In this document: one piece after another, positions 24,679-33,157 of the stretch
Layout of the letters: the number at the start of each line of letters is the position of its first letter
Position numbering within the stretch: position 1 is the stretch's first letter
Assembly: GCA_019308995.1 (NCBI GenBank)
Contig: JAFDHD010000015.1
Location: 1 to 39,109 of the forward strand
Length of the DNA stretch: 39,109 nt
Reading direction: 5' to 3'
From: Deltaproteobacteria bacterium
GTDB taxonomy: Bacteria; Desulfobacterota; Desulfarculia; Adiutricales; JAFDHD01
Translations under genes and position numbers: made by a program
The notes under the pieces: model-generated
What the model saw: the letters and a program-made list of their open reading frames with translations, nothing else
The model's database searches: none
Told to the model about the DNA's origin: nothing

Positions 24679-25043
24679 GCAGTCATTTGGCCTTTGGTCA
24701 GCAAGGTGAGGAGCTGGCAGCCTCCTACTTGAAAAAAAGGGGGCTGTTCTTGATTGATCAGAATGTACATACGCCTTACGGAGAAATTGATCTGGTTTTC
24801 CTTGACGGTGATGTTGTTGTATTTACGGAAGTCAAGACCAGGTCCGCGTCATCGTTTGGCGGTCCCTGGGCGGCCGTTGGCCCGGAAAAGAGAAAAAGGC
24901 TCTCCCGAGCGGCCCTGGCCTTTCTGAACAAAAAGGGATGGCAGGATCGTGCCGCCCGTTTTGATATCGTGGGTATTGTTTTCGAAGATGCAAAACCCCG
25001 TTTCGATCACCTGGCTGACGCCTTTGATCTGGCGATGGATTGA
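24675..25043 (+). CDS. yraN: YraN/UPF0102 family protein
   Basis: A 122-residue protein of UPF0102, a PD-(D/E)XK-like nuclease fold often seen beside rnhB and thought to act on DNA or recombination; biochemical role is unproven. Visible: FGQQGEELAASYLKKRG (7-23), YGEIDLVFLDGD with Asp39, and FTEVKTRS with Glu52 and Lys54, the putative catalytic trio. The ATG at 24675 overlaps the rnhB stop, which fixes the start despite an open frame further upstream. Confidence 0.92.
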   Translation: MSSHLAFGQQGEELAASYLKKRGLFLIDQNVHTPYGEIDLVFLDGDVVVFTEVKTRSASSFGGPWAAVGPEKRKRLSRAALAFLNKKGWQDRAARFDIVGIVFEDAKPRFDHLADAFDLAMD

Positions 25044-25058
25044 GAGACGGAGTAGATC

Positions 25059-25910
25059 TTGTCTCGTATGGGTACTCTTTTTGTGGTGGCCACGCCATTA
25101 GGGAACCTGGAGGATTTGACTTATCGGGCCTCCCGTATCCTTAGCGAAGTTGATCTGGTTGCGGCTGAGGATACTCGCAGGACCCGAAAGCTCTTTACGC
25201 GGTATCAGATATCCACCCGGCTCATCAGTTACCGGGAGCAGAACCATGTTCGTGTCCTGCCTCGGCTGTTGAAGGTCTTGGCTGAAGACCAGGATGTGGC
25301 CCTGGTTTCGGATGCTGGAACCCCCGGCGTCTCGGACCCGGGAGCCTTTCTGGTCAGGGAAGCCGGCGAGCGGGGGGTCAGGGTTGTGCCTGTGCCCGGT
25401 CCTTCGGCCAGCGCCTGTGCCATTTCTGTTTCGGGGCTGCCCGGTTCCAGTTACGTCTTTGTGGGCTTTTTGCCAGCTAAAAAAAAGGCCCGTCTTGAAG
25501 CCCTCAAGGGGTTAAAGAGGGAGAGGCGAACCTTGATCTTTTACGAGGCGCCCCACCGGCTCAAGAAGAGTCTACAGGATGCCGCGGCCGTTCTCGGTCC
25601 CAGGCAGGCCGTTCTGGGCCGGGAGATGACCAAGATGCATGAAGAATTTATACGGGGGACACTCAATGAAATCGCCAGAGAGATTGAGCATCGGCCAGAG
25701 GCGATTCGCGGGGAGTTTACCCTGGTCCTAGCCGGTTCCTCAAAATCTGAATTCAAGGGGTTGACGAAAGAAGAGCTGGCCGAGATAATTCGAAAAGACG
25801 ACCGGCCGGTGCGGGAGATAGTCGCGGATTTGGTTGAAATTGCCAGTATGAGTCGCAGTGAGCTGTACCGCCTGGCCCTGGATGTGACCGGGCGTAAGGC
25901 GGCCAGTTGA
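25059..25910 (+). CDS. rsmI: 16S rRNA (cytidine-1402-2'-O)-methyltransferase RsmI
   Basis: A 283-residue tetrapyrrole-methylase-fold enzyme that 2'-O-methylates C1402 in the decoding centre. Visible: VVATPLGNLEDLTYRA, VAAEDTRRTRKL, SDAGTPGVSDPG, PGPSA and FYEAPHRL. The TTG at 25059 has GGAG six bases upstream, whereas the in-frame ATG at 25068 would be 15 bases away, so TTG is preferred. It lies 15 bases after yraN. The following 177 bases before ptsH hold only a possible hairpin (CAGGC with GCCTGTTTT), so this may end the translation operon. Confidence 0.95.
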   Translation: MSRMGTLFVVATPLGNLEDLTYRASRILSEVDLVAAEDTRRTRKLFTRYQISTRLISYREQNHVRVLPRLLKVLAEDQDVALVSDAGTPGVSDPGAFLVREAGERGVRVVPVPGPSASACAISVSGLPGSSYVFVGFLPAKKKARLEALKGLKRERRTLIFYEAPHRLKKSLQDAAAVLGPRQAVLGREMTKMHEEFIRGTLNEIAREIEHRPEAIRGEFTLVLAGSSKSEFKGLTKEELAEIIRKDDRPVREIVADLVEIASMSRSELYRLALDVTGRKAAS

Positions 25911-26087
25911 TGGATCGGATTATTCGTCAGGCGGCCTGCCCGGCGATTTGCCTGTTTTCCTGACTGAAGCGGCGTAGATCGAGGGTGGAAATCAGAGTTA
26001 CGGTCATCCTGCCAGGCGACCGTTCTGGTTTTATTTCCTGAAGATGAGGATAATTCATTCATCAAACGAGTGGGAGTTGTTCATAGC

Positions 26088-26375
26088 ATGTCTGTAAAGC
26101 CAGGTGAATTTGAGGCGAGCAAAGAATTGACCATCAACAACAGGCTGGGTCTCCATGCCCGGGCAGCGGCCCGGCTGGTTGAGACGGCCGAACAGTTTAA
26201 CGCGGAGATTTATCTAGAGAAGGACGGTCAAACTGTTGATGCCAAGAGTGTCATTTCCCTTCTGACCCTGGAGTGCCCTCCGGGTTCCGAGGTCCTGATC
26301 AGGGCACGCGGGCAAGACAGCCAATCGGCTCTAGAAGCAATCACTGAACTTATTGAAAACGATTTCGGCGAATAA
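26088..26375 (+). CDS. ptsH: Phosphocarrier protein HPr
   Basis: A 95-residue HPr that carries phosphate from enzyme I. The phosphorylated His is His23 in NRLGLHARAAARL, and the regulatory Ser is Ser54 in DAKSVISLLTLECPPG, so HPr-kinase control is possible in principle. An N-terminal extension of about eight residues (MSVKPGEFE) precedes the usual start. ATG 26088 was chosen over GTG 26070, with GGGAG 11 bases upstream. The stop and the ptsI ATG overlap by one base (TAATG). No EIIA, EIIB or EIIC is in the window. Confidence 0.94.
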   Translation: MSVKPGEFEASKELTINNRLGLHARAAARLVETAEQFNAEIYLEKDGQTVDAKSVISLLTLECPPGSEVLIRARGQDSQSALEAITELIENDFGE

Positions 26376-28168
26376 TGAAGATCCCTGAGTTTATAAATAA
26401 AAATTCCATCATGACCGGTGTGGCGGCCTCCCCTGGTATCGTCATTGGCCAGGCCTATCTCGTTGACCGGAGTAAGGTGGAGATTTTTTATCAATACCTG
26501 ATTGATGAATCCTTTATCAAGGAAGAGGTAGAAAGATTTAAGCGGGCTGTTCAGGAGGCTCAGAGCCAGTGCGAAGAAATCAAAAATGACATGCCCGCGA
26601 ACCTGGGTGAGCATACCTATATCCTGGACACTCACCTTCTCATCCTGAAGGACAGCATGATTTACCAGGCCACGATTGACCTGATCAAACATGAGAAGAT
26701 CAATGCTGAATGGGCCTTGAAAAAGGCAGTCGATCGCGCCCGGGAGATGTTTGAACAGATTAAGGATGAGTACATCCGCAGCCGGATCAAAGATGTCGAG
26801 TATGTCTCCGAACGAATCATGCGCAACCTGGTCGGTCAGGTGCCTGAGAACCTGGCCGAAATCAAGGATCGAGTCATCATCGTCGCCCATGACCTCTCTC
26901 CGGCCGATACCACCCAGATACGCCTCGACATGGTCATGGGCTTTATTATTAACATGGGCGGTAAGACCTCCCACACGACCATTATAGCTCAGGCCCTTGA
27001 AATCCCGGCGGTGGTTGGTCTGGAAAGCTGTACCCGGCGCATCAAGACCGGTGATCTGATCGTGGTTGACGGGAACGCCGGCCATGTCGTTATCAACCCG
27101 GATGAAAAGACCCTGAGATTCTACCGCGGGCGTCAGCAGAGTTATGAAAGCTACCAGGCCGAGATCGTTCGCTGCGCTTATCTGCCCGCCGAAACCCTGG
27201 ACGGTCATCGGCTGGTAGTCAAGGCCAACATCGAGATGTTTGAGGAGGTAGCGGCTGTGGCGGATCACGGTGGAGACGGGATCGGGCTCTACCGGACTGA
27301 GTTTCATTACCTGTCCCGTCGGCAGCTGCCGAGTGAGGAAGAGCTTTTCAGGGACTACCGTGATGTAGCTCAGATCATTGCCCCGCAGCCTTTGACCATC
27401 CGCACGGTGGACCTGGGCGGTGACAGGTTCGCCTCAACCTTGGACTGGGCTGATGAGATGAACCCTGCCCTTGGCTTGAGGGCCATTCGTTTCTCTCTCA
27501 AGGAAAAGAGTATCTTTAAAGACCAGCTTCGCGCAATCCTCAGGTCCTCAACCTATGGCAATGTCAAGGTCATGTTCCCCATGATTTCAGGCCTCGGAGA
27601 GCTGCTCGAAGCCAAAGAGGTCCTGGAAGAGGTTCGGCAGACCCTGAGCCGGGAGGAGATTGAATACAATCCGAATATGGAAGTGGGGATCATGATTGAA
27701 GTCCCGTCAGCGGTTGTCCTGGCCGATGTCCTGGCCGGGGAAGTGGACTTCTTTTCCATTGGCACGAATGATTTGATTCAATATTCCCTGGCCATTGATC
27801 GAGTCAATGAGCGGGTGGCTCACATGTACGAACCACTTCACCCGGCGGTTCTGCGCATGGTCAAGACCGTCGTCGAAGCGGGCCATGCAGCCGGAATCAC
27901 GGTCTCCATGTGCGGCGAGATGGCCGGCGATCCGATCTGCGCTCCGATCCTCCTCGCTCTGGGACTGGACGAACTCTCCATGCCCAATACAGCCGTGCCT
28001 CGCATCAAGCGGCTCATTCGCATGACCTCCATGAATGAATGTCAGGAGTACCTGGATACAATTCTCAAGTGCCGCACCGTGAACGAGGTGAATAGATTTG
28101 TGGAGGAAGTGATTATCAAGCGTTTCGCCATTCACCCCGATGTGGTAGCCCGAGGCATCAGGGAGTGA
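26375..28168 (+). CDS. ptsI: Phosphoenolpyruvate-protein phosphotransferase (enzyme I)
   Basis: A 597-residue enzyme I that transfers phosphate from PEP to HPr. Order: EIN domain with the phosphohistidine His200 in MGGKTSHTTIIAQ (family more often GGRTSHTAIMAR), then the PEP-binding barrel with GDGIGLYRTEF, TVDLGGDRF, NPALGLRAIRFS, FSIGTNDLIQYSLA and the catalytic Cys513 in VSMCGEMAGDP. N-terminal MTGVAASPGIVIGQA is typical. The length is slightly over the usual 570-575. It is coupled to ptsH by a one-base overlap, and smpB follows six bases later. In Desulfobacterota such incomplete PTS sets are usually regulatory; here that is inference. Confidence 0.96.
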   Translation: MKIPEFINKNSIMTGVAASPGIVIGQAYLVDRSKVEIFYQYLIDESFIKEEVERFKRAVQEAQSQCEEIKNDMPANLGEHTYILDTHLLILKDSMIYQATIDLIKHEKINAEWALKKAVDRAREMFEQIKDEYIRSRIKDVEYVSERIMRNLVGQVPENLAEIKDRVIIVAHDLSPADTTQIRLDMVMGFIINMGGKTSHTTIIAQALEIPAVVGLESCTRRIKTGDLIVVDGNAGHVVINPDEKTLRFYRGRQQSYESYQAEIVRCAYLPAETLDGHRLVVKANIEMFEEVAAVADHGGDGIGLYRTEFHYLSRRQLPSEEELFRDYRDVAQIIAPQPLTIRTVDLGGDRFASTLDWADEMNPALGLRAIRFSLKEKSIFKDQLRAILRSSTYGNVKVMFPMISGLGELLEAKEVLEEVRQTLSREEIEYNPNMEVGIMIEVPSAVVLADVLAGEVDFFSIGTNDLIQYSLAIDRVNERVAHMYEPLHPAVLRMVKTVVEAGHAAGITVSMCGEMAGDPICAPILLALGLDELSMPNTAVPRIKRLIRMTSMNECQEYLDTILKCRTVNEVNRFVEEVIIKRFAIHPDVVARGIRE

Positions 28169-28174
28169 TCTGAT

Positions 28175-28654
28175 ATGGCAAAAATCAAGGGGAGCGGTCA
28201 TAAAATCATCTGCCGCAATAAACGCGCTCGCTTTGACTATAAGATCAATGAGGTTTATGAAGCGGGTATGGTTTTGACCGGCACCGAGGTCAAAAGCCTT
28301 CGGCAGGGTCGGGCCAACCTGACCGACAGCTATGCCCGCGTGATTGACGGTGAAGTATGGATGTTCAATTCCCATATCAGCCCTTATCCATTCGCCCATC
28401 ACGAAAATCACGACCCGGAGCGCCGCCGCAAACTCCTCCTTCATAAACGGGAAATCAAAAAACTTTACGGCCGCACCCAGGAAAAAGGCATGACCCTGAT
28501 TCCGCTGTCCATTTATTTCAAGGATGGAAAGGCCAAGGTTGATCTGGGTCTGGCCGTAGGGAAACAGGTCTATGACAAACGGCAGGTCATCAAGAAACGT
28601 ATGGCCGACAGGGAGATGGCCCGTGCCTTACGCCAGGGGCGGGAAGAGGTTTGA
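28175..28654 (+). CDS. smpB: SsrA-binding protein SmpB
   Basis: A 159-residue tmRNA partner that rescues stalled ribosomes. Visible: HKIICRNKRARFDYKI, GMVLTGTEVKSLRQGRANLTDSYA (key: TGTEVKSLR and LTDSYA), HREIKKL-like LLHKREIKKLYG, and the basic C-terminal tail from GKQVYDKRQVIKKR that mimics codon-anticodon contacts. It starts six bases after ptsI and shares its transcript. No tmRNA gene was recognised in the following 130 bases. Confidence 0.96.
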   Translation: MAKIKGSGHKIICRNKRARFDYKINEVYEAGMVLTGTEVKSLRQGRANLTDSYARVIDGEVWMFNSHISPYPFAHHENHDPERRRKLLLHKREIKKLYGRTQEKGMTLIPLSIYFKDGKAKVDLGLAVGKQVYDKRQVIKKRMADREMARALRQGREEV

Positions 28655-28672
28655 GGCTCCCGGTTGTGTGTC

Positions 28673-28703
28673 GCCTGTTTAAATAAAGGCAGTGTCTTTT
28701 TTT
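28673..28703 (+). terminator. Possible terminator after smpB
   Basis: GCCT (28673-28676) and AGGC (28687-28690) bracket an A/T-rich loop, followed by a run of seven T at 28697-28703. The stem is short, so termination strength is uncertain. Confidence 0.3.
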
Positions 28704-28704
28704 C

Positions 28705-28729
28705 TCGTTCCCAAGCTCCAGCTTGAGAA
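28705..28729. repeat. Palindromic repeat-like element
   Basis: TTCCCAAGCT and AGCTTGAGAA form a near-perfect inverted repeat around a two-base centre. The sequence resembles a small dispersed palindrome seen in many bacterial genomes, but only one copy is in this window. Confidence 0.3.
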
Positions 28730-28787
28730 TACAATCAATAATCCTCAGCAGTTGTAAGTCAGGGTACGAAGCTCCCGGAGTTTTACG

Positions 28788-29780
28788 TTAAGGTTTGAAA
28801 GCCTCGACCAGGGAGAACATGCCTTCGGCCTGGAGCTGCTTCACCCGGACGAATCCAGCCTCGGTCAACCTGGCCTCAATCTCGTCAAAGGTCCAGGTAC
28901 CGCCTCCGCGCGTGTTCACCAGCATGTTGACCGCAAAGAGCGCTCCGTCAACGGGCTGGGTCCGATCGGCGCTCATGACATGATCCCGGATCACGATGCG
29001 GCCTTCGGGGTCCAGAGATCGAAAGACCTTGTGAAAGAGGTCCTGGTTCTGGTCAAGGCTGTTCTGATGAATGATGGCTGAGACAAGGGCCAGGTCATGC
29101 CCGGAAGGTAGCTCGTCTTCATAAAAGTTCCCGGGAACCAGCGTAACTCTGTCCAGCATCCCGGCCTGCTCCACACGCTCGCGAGCCATCTCGATGACCG
29201 GCGGCAGATCGAACAGGGTGGCTTTCATGTTAGGAACGGCCTGGAGGAAGGCCAGAGTGTATATCCCAGAGCCGCCGCCCACGTCAATCAGGGCCTTGGC
29301 CTGTCCGGGGTCAATCCCGGCCACGACCTTTGGGGCGCTGCGCAATCCAATCAGATGCATGGACCCGATGAAGGCCTTCAGCCCTTCCATATCCCTTCCA
29401 GGTCTGCCTTTTTTCTGGTCAGGGTCCGCATCGCGCACGATGTCGGTCAGCCGGGACCATGTTTGCCAGAGCTGTGCCCCGTGCAGGACCATGGGCAGAA
29501 CTGAATTCGGTTCAACGGACGAAAGAAGAGGCGCGGCCGAAGGTTCGGTCTGGTAACGCCCATCCTTCTTGATCAGGAAGCCGAGGGCCGTCAGGGCGTC
29601 AAGAAAGACGGTTACGGCCCGTAAATTGCCATTTACTTTTTCTGCGATTTCTTCGGCGGACAGCGGGGCAGGGGCAAGCAGAGTAAAGATGTCCAACTCG
29701 GCTCCGGAGAGAAGCAATCGGGCCGACTGGACGCCCCAGGTTATACCTAAAATGGACTCAGGAGTGTGTTTCGGTTTCAT
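28788..29780 (-). CDS. SAM-dependent O-methyltransferase-like protein (PF00891 family)
   Basis: A 330-residue class I methyltransferase of the hydroxyneurosporene/acetylserotonin type. An N-terminal winged-helix dimerisation domain (about 12-90; AEEIAEKVNGN, ALTALGFLIKKDGRYQ) precedes the Rossmann domain with motif I IDVGGGSGIYTLAF (165-178), Asp191 in LFDLPPV, and VSAIIHQNSLDQ with His238 at the place of the general base of O-methyltransferases. It starts three bases after the FadH-like flavoenzyme stop on the same strand, with GGAGG inside the end of that gene, so they are surely co-expressed. The substrate is unknown; such enzymes can also be non-methylating relatives. Confidence 0.86.
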   Translation of the reverse strand: MKPKHTPESILGITWGVQSARLLLSGAELDIFTLLAPAPLSAEEIAEKVNGNLRAVTVFLDALTALGFLIKKDGRYQTEPSAAPLLSSVEPNSVLPMVLHGAQLWQTWSRLTDIVRDADPDQKKGRPGRDMEGLKAFIGSMHLIGLRSAPKVVAGIDPGQAKALIDVGGGSGIYTLAFLQAVPNMKATLFDLPPVIEMARERVEQAGMLDRVTLVPGNFYEDELPSGHDLALVSAIIHQNSLDQNQDLFHKVFRSLDPEGRIVIRDHVMSADRTQPVDGALFAVNMLVNTRGGGTWTFDEIEARLTEAGFVRVKQLQAEGMFSLVEAFKP

Positions 29781-29783
29781 CGG

Positions 29784-31775
29784 TTATACCTCCAAAGCAG
29801 CAATAAAGGCCTCGTGTACGGCCTCGTAGGCCTTGGCCGGCTGGCTGGCGTCGCCTAGCAGAAGGACCCGGGGGTGTTTGTCTTTCACGGCCCGGTAGAG
29901 ATCATCCACCGGGTCGGTACCCAGGGCCAGGACAACGGTGTCCGTTGGAATGGTCACTACTTCCTTATTTTTTTCCATTAGAACTCCTGTTGCGGTGATT
30001 TCGAGAGCCTTGGCGCCTGTCCTGACCTTGATTCCGGCCCGTTTGAGGTTCTGGCGCACGATCCAGTTCATGGACCGGCCGATATCGTTTCCGATACGAT
30101 TTTGCATCTCCAGCAGGGTAATGTCCTTTAATCCCTGGGTGGTCAGCCGATTCAGGACTTCTGTGGTTTCAGCCTGATTTACGAAAAGAAAATAAAGTTC
30201 ATCCGGGGTCAGGGTCCCGATGCGGCCGAGGTGAAGGGCCGCCTCACAGCCCACGGCCCCGCCGCCGATGACGACCGCCTTTTCTCCGACCTCGGCCCGG
30301 CCAGCCAGAACATCCCAGGCCTGAACCACATGCGGCCGGTCAGCGCCGGGCAATGTGGCAGACTTGGGCCTCCCGCCGGTGGCGATGACGACCATGTCAG
30401 GATTTTCCTCAGCGATCAGTTCAGGGTCAACGGCCTTCCCTAAAATGATTTTAACCCTAGCGGCCTCGGCCTGAGCCGATAAAGAAGTAATGAGGCTTAA
30501 AAACTCCTGCCGTTCCCTCAGTGCGGCGGCCAGGTGGATCTGACCTCCCAGACGGTCGGCTTGCTCGTAAAGAGTTACCCGGTGTCCCTGCTCAGCAGCG
30601 GTCCGGGCAAAGGTCAGGCCAGCCGGACCGCCTCCGGCTACCAAAATATCCTTTTTTTCCTCAGACGGTTTGATTTGAAACCTTTCCTCCTCCCCGGCCC
30701 GGGGGTTGACCAGGCATCGAATCGGCTGACCTGTAAAAACAGAATCGAAACAGCCCTGGTTGCACCCGATGCACAGGCTGATCTGATCCGCCTTTCCGGC
30801 CTGGGCCTTATTAACCCATTTTGGATCGGCGATCATCCCTCTGGCGACACCGACCAGGTCGGCCCGCCCCTGCCTCAGGATTCTTTCAGCCACGTCCGGA
30901 TGGTTGATGCGGTTGCAGGCCATGACCGGCAGGCTCACCTTTTTTATTATGCCTTGGGCCAGGTAGGCGAATCCGCCTCGCGGCAGGTCCATAGGAAGCT
31001 GAGGGACCCTGGTTTCATGCCAGCCGCCGGTGACATTGAAACAATCAATCCCGGTTGCTTCCAGGGTTGCGGCAAATTGAGCCGCCTCGGCATTGGTGTT
31101 GGAACCTGGCATGAAGTCGTTTCCGGCCAGGCGGAAGATCACGGCCATGTCTGGCCCGGCAGCCTCGATGACAGAATCGGCCACCTCAAGGCCGAACCGC
31201 ATCCGGTTTTCCAGGGATCCACCATACTCGTCCTGACGAAGGTTGGTGATTGGTGAGAGAAATTGAGGGATGAGGTAGCCGGCTGCGCCTAATATTTCAA
31301 CCGCGTCCATCCCGGCCTCTCTGGCCCGGCCTGTAGCGTCGGCATAACGCTGGATGACGTTTTTGATATCCTCCTGGGTCATCTCCCTGGGTATCTCGCG
31401 CGTAAAGGTGGAACGGACAGGCGAAGGAGAGATTGACTGCTGACCGATGAGCGCGGAATGAGCGTATCGGCCGGCATGGTAAAGCTGAGCCGCAATCAGG
31501 GCCCCCTGATCATGAACCCTCTCTGCCAGGCGGGCCAGGCCCGGGATGAACTCGTCCTGGTTGATGCCAATCATAAATCGGCCGCCGCTGACCTCATCCA
31601 CGGCACAACCGCCCGCGATTATCAGACTCACCCCACCAGCAGCCCGTTCGGCATAGAAATGAATCAGCCGATCGGTGACATACGCCTCTGGGGTGTAATT
31701 CAGATGCATGGCCGGCATGACCACTCGATTTTTTAGCCTGAGCGGTCCAATCTGGATCGGAGTGAACAGTTTCAT
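29784..31775 (-). CDS. 2,4-dienoyl-CoA reductase-like NADH:flavin oxidoreductase (FadH type)
   Basis: A 663-residue three-part flavoenzyme. Residues 1-330 form an OYE TIM barrel for FMN, with Tyr167 in AAGYLIPQF and His253 in GGWHETRVP at the positions of E. coli FadH Tyr166 and His252, both needed to reduce dienoyl-CoA. A 4Fe-4S site follows: Cys335, Cys338, Cys342 and Cys354 (CIGCNQGC then a later Cys). The C-terminal FAD/NAD(P) part has GGGPAG (381-386) and GGGAVGCE (504-511). Relatives also act on bile acids, enones or trimethylamine, so dienoyl-CoA is the best guess only. AAGGA is about eight bases before ATG. It leads an operon with the methyltransferase. Confidence 0.93.
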   Translation of the reverse strand: MKLFTPIQIGPLRLKNRVVMPAMHLNYTPEAYVTDRLIHFYAERAAGGVSLIIAGGCAVDEVSGGRFMIGINQDEFIPGLARLAERVHDQGALIAAQLYHAGRYAHSALIGQQSISPSPVRSTFTREIPREMTQEDIKNVIQRYADATGRAREAGMDAVEILGAAGYLIPQFLSPITNLRQDEYGGSLENRMRFGLEVADSVIEAAGPDMAVIFRLAGNDFMPGSNTNAEAAQFAATLEATGIDCFNVTGGWHETRVPQLPMDLPRGGFAYLAQGIIKKVSLPVMACNRINHPDVAERILRQGRADLVGVARGMIADPKWVNKAQAGKADQISLCIGCNQGCFDSVFTGQPIRCLVNPRAGEEERFQIKPSEEKKDILVAGGGPAGLTFARTAAEQGHRVTLYEQADRLGGQIHLAAALRERQEFLSLITSLSAQAEAARVKIILGKAVDPELIAEENPDMVVIATGGRPKSATLPGADRPHVVQAWDVLAGRAEVGEKAVVIGGGAVGCEAALHLGRIGTLTPDELYFLFVNQAETTEVLNRLTTQGLKDITLLEMQNRIGNDIGRSMNWIVRQNLKRAGIKVRTGAKALEITATGVLMEKNKEVVTIPTDTVVLALGTDPVDDLYRAVKDKHPRVLLLGDASQPAKAYEAVHEAFIAALEV

Positions 31776-32161
31776 AACAAGTATCCTTAATTTTTTTAAT
31801 TTTTAATTTACCGTGGTCAGGAGGTTCAGGTCAATCATCTTTTAATATAAAAAACCTGGAGCTTCAAGTCATGAGTTACACCAAAGGCCTTAAAAAACTT
31901 AGCCGCATTTCTCACGCTTGCAGTTCCGTCATCTCAGTTCGAACTTGGCTGCTTTTTTTTCATCGCCTCTTTCATCTTGGGCCGGCTTCAAATAAGCATG
32001 TGAAATTAAATTGAAAAAAATCCCAATTCATGGTATGGTAAAAACACTGCTTATTATTACCCGAGGCCCTATTTTCTTAGTTCATGAAAGCTAATTTACT
32101 GTTCTGTGAAAGTGACCCGTTGATTTCTGTTTTTATCTCATCTTTATTGGAGTAATTCCAG
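31776..32161. other. Intergenic region, 386 bp, between divergent genes
   Basis: A/T-rich spacer between the FadH-like gene (minus) and a SUMF1 gene (plus). It contains T/A tracts near 31790-31812 and a plus-strand promoter candidate at 32011-32039. No coding frame or RNA gene was recognised. Confidence 0.5.
32011..32039 (+). promoter_or_regulatory. Promoter candidate for the second SUMF1 gene
   Basis: TTGAAA (32011-32016), a 17-base spacer and TATGGT (32034-32039). The leader would be about 115 bases. Confidence 0.3.
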
Positions 32162-32932
32162 ATGAATCATTCTGACCGGGTGAGAAAGCAATCATTTGTC
32201 ATGGTTAAGATTCCAGCCGGAAATTTCACCATGGGCAGTAGAGTCGGCCACGGTGAGGATGATGAGTTTCCGGAGCGCCAGGTCTGGGTTGATGAATTCC
32301 TGATGGCCCGTTTTCCGGTCACTGCCGCTGAATGGGCTCTTTTCCTGAACAAGGTCGGCAATCCCGATTTATCCTATTTTGAGCCGTCTGAAGAGACGAC
32401 AGTTACCCTGATTGACGGAATTTACTACCCCCGGCGTAAATGCGCCCGGCATCCGGCCAACGGAATAAGCTGGCAGGGTGCGGCGGCCTTTTGTGAATGG
32501 CTCTCAGAAGAGACAGGCAAAGAATTCCGGCTTCCGTTTGAGGCCGAGTGGGAAAAGGCTGCCCGGGGGGCCATGGAACACATGCGTTATCCGTGGGGTA
32601 ACAACCCTCCCAATGGGCTGGCCCAGTTTCACCAACAATGGGTTGACCCCCGCCATACCCTCAGCCCGGTTGACTCCTACCCCCCTAATCCCTTTGGCTT
32701 ACATGACATGGTCGGCAACGTCTGGGAATGGTGTAGCGACTGGTATGAACCTGACTACTATCAGGCCTCGCCAGCCCAGAATCCAGAGGGACCGGAAACC
32801 GGACAGATGAAAGTCATGCGGGGTGGATCATGGCGCTGTTTGGATGTCCAGGTGCGGTGCGCCATCAGGCTGGGCGAATGGCCTGACTCCAGCAGCTCCG
32901 GGGCTGGATTCCGGCTTGCCCGCTGGCCCTGA
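32162..32932 (+). CDS. SUMF1-domain protein, one copper Cys kept
   Basis: A 256-residue SUMF1 domain. Visible: VKIPAGNFTMGS (15-26), EFLMARFPVTAAEWALFLN (key: RFPVTAAEW), FRLPFEAEWEKAARG (122-136), YPWGN, FGLHDMVGNVWEWCSDWY (178-195) and a C-terminal VMRGGSWRC. In formylglycine-generating enzymes two Cys five residues apart bind copper; here Cys226 (GGSWRC) fits the first, but the second position is Val and another Cys occurs at +7 (Cys233). It is therefore not a canonical sulfatase activator, though more conserved than the copy at 3390. No sulfatase is in the window. GGAG precedes ATG. The next gene has its own promoter. Confidence 0.84.
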   Translation: MNHSDRVRKQSFVMVKIPAGNFTMGSRVGHGEDDEFPERQVWVDEFLMARFPVTAAEWALFLNKVGNPDLSYFEPSEETTVTLIDGIYYPRRKCARHPANGISWQGAAAFCEWLSEETGKEFRLPFEAEWEKAARGAMEHMRYPWGNNPPNGLAQFHQQWVDPRHTLSPVDSYPPNPFGLHDMVGNVWEWCSDWYEPDYYQASPAQNPEGPETGQMKVMRGGSWRCLDVQVRCAIRLGEWPDSSSSGAGFRLARWP

Positions 32933-33090
32933 GCAAACGTCTTTGTAAATAAAATGACATCAATAACTTGAGCGAAGCGGTTTAAAAACAGAGAACCAGC
33001 GCTAAAACACTGGGCTATTGTCACATAATCCTCAAGGCAGTTAGGCCCTGATAACCACTAATTTTAAGGAAAGTTCAGTGAAAGCATCTC

Positions 33091-33119
33091 TTGACATGGG
33101 AGTTTTTCTGCCATATATT
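33091..33119 (+). promoter_or_regulatory. Strong sigma70-like promoter for the metal-resistance genes
   Basis: TTGACA (33091-33096), a 17-base spacer and TATATT (33114-33119): a near-consensus promoter. Its -10 lies within the left arm of the operator palindrome, so a bound repressor would block polymerase. Confidence 0.65.
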
Positions 33120-33138
33120 TGAATAAGTGTTCAAATAT
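33115..33138. promoter_or_regulatory. ArsR/SmtB-type operator palindrome
   Basis: ATATTTGAA (33115-33123) and TTCAAATAT (33130-33138) form a perfect 9-bp inverted repeat around six bases. The TTGAA-N6-TTCAA core and A/T flanks match the 12-2-12 operators of SmtB, CzrA and CadC. It overlaps the -10 box and precedes the ArsR gene, implying autorepression relieved by metal. Confidence 0.65.
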
Positions 33139-33157
33139 TCAGTAATGGGGAGAAAAA

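Noticed and set aside
26228-27307. Long open frame on the minus strand inside ptsI (359 codons)
   Set aside because: Its protein has no recognisable motif and runs opposite to well-conserved enzyme I and HPr sequence; it is a codon-bias shadow.
28655-28787. tmRNA gene after smpB
   Set aside because: No tRNA-like ends, tag frame or space for a tmRNA of normal length.
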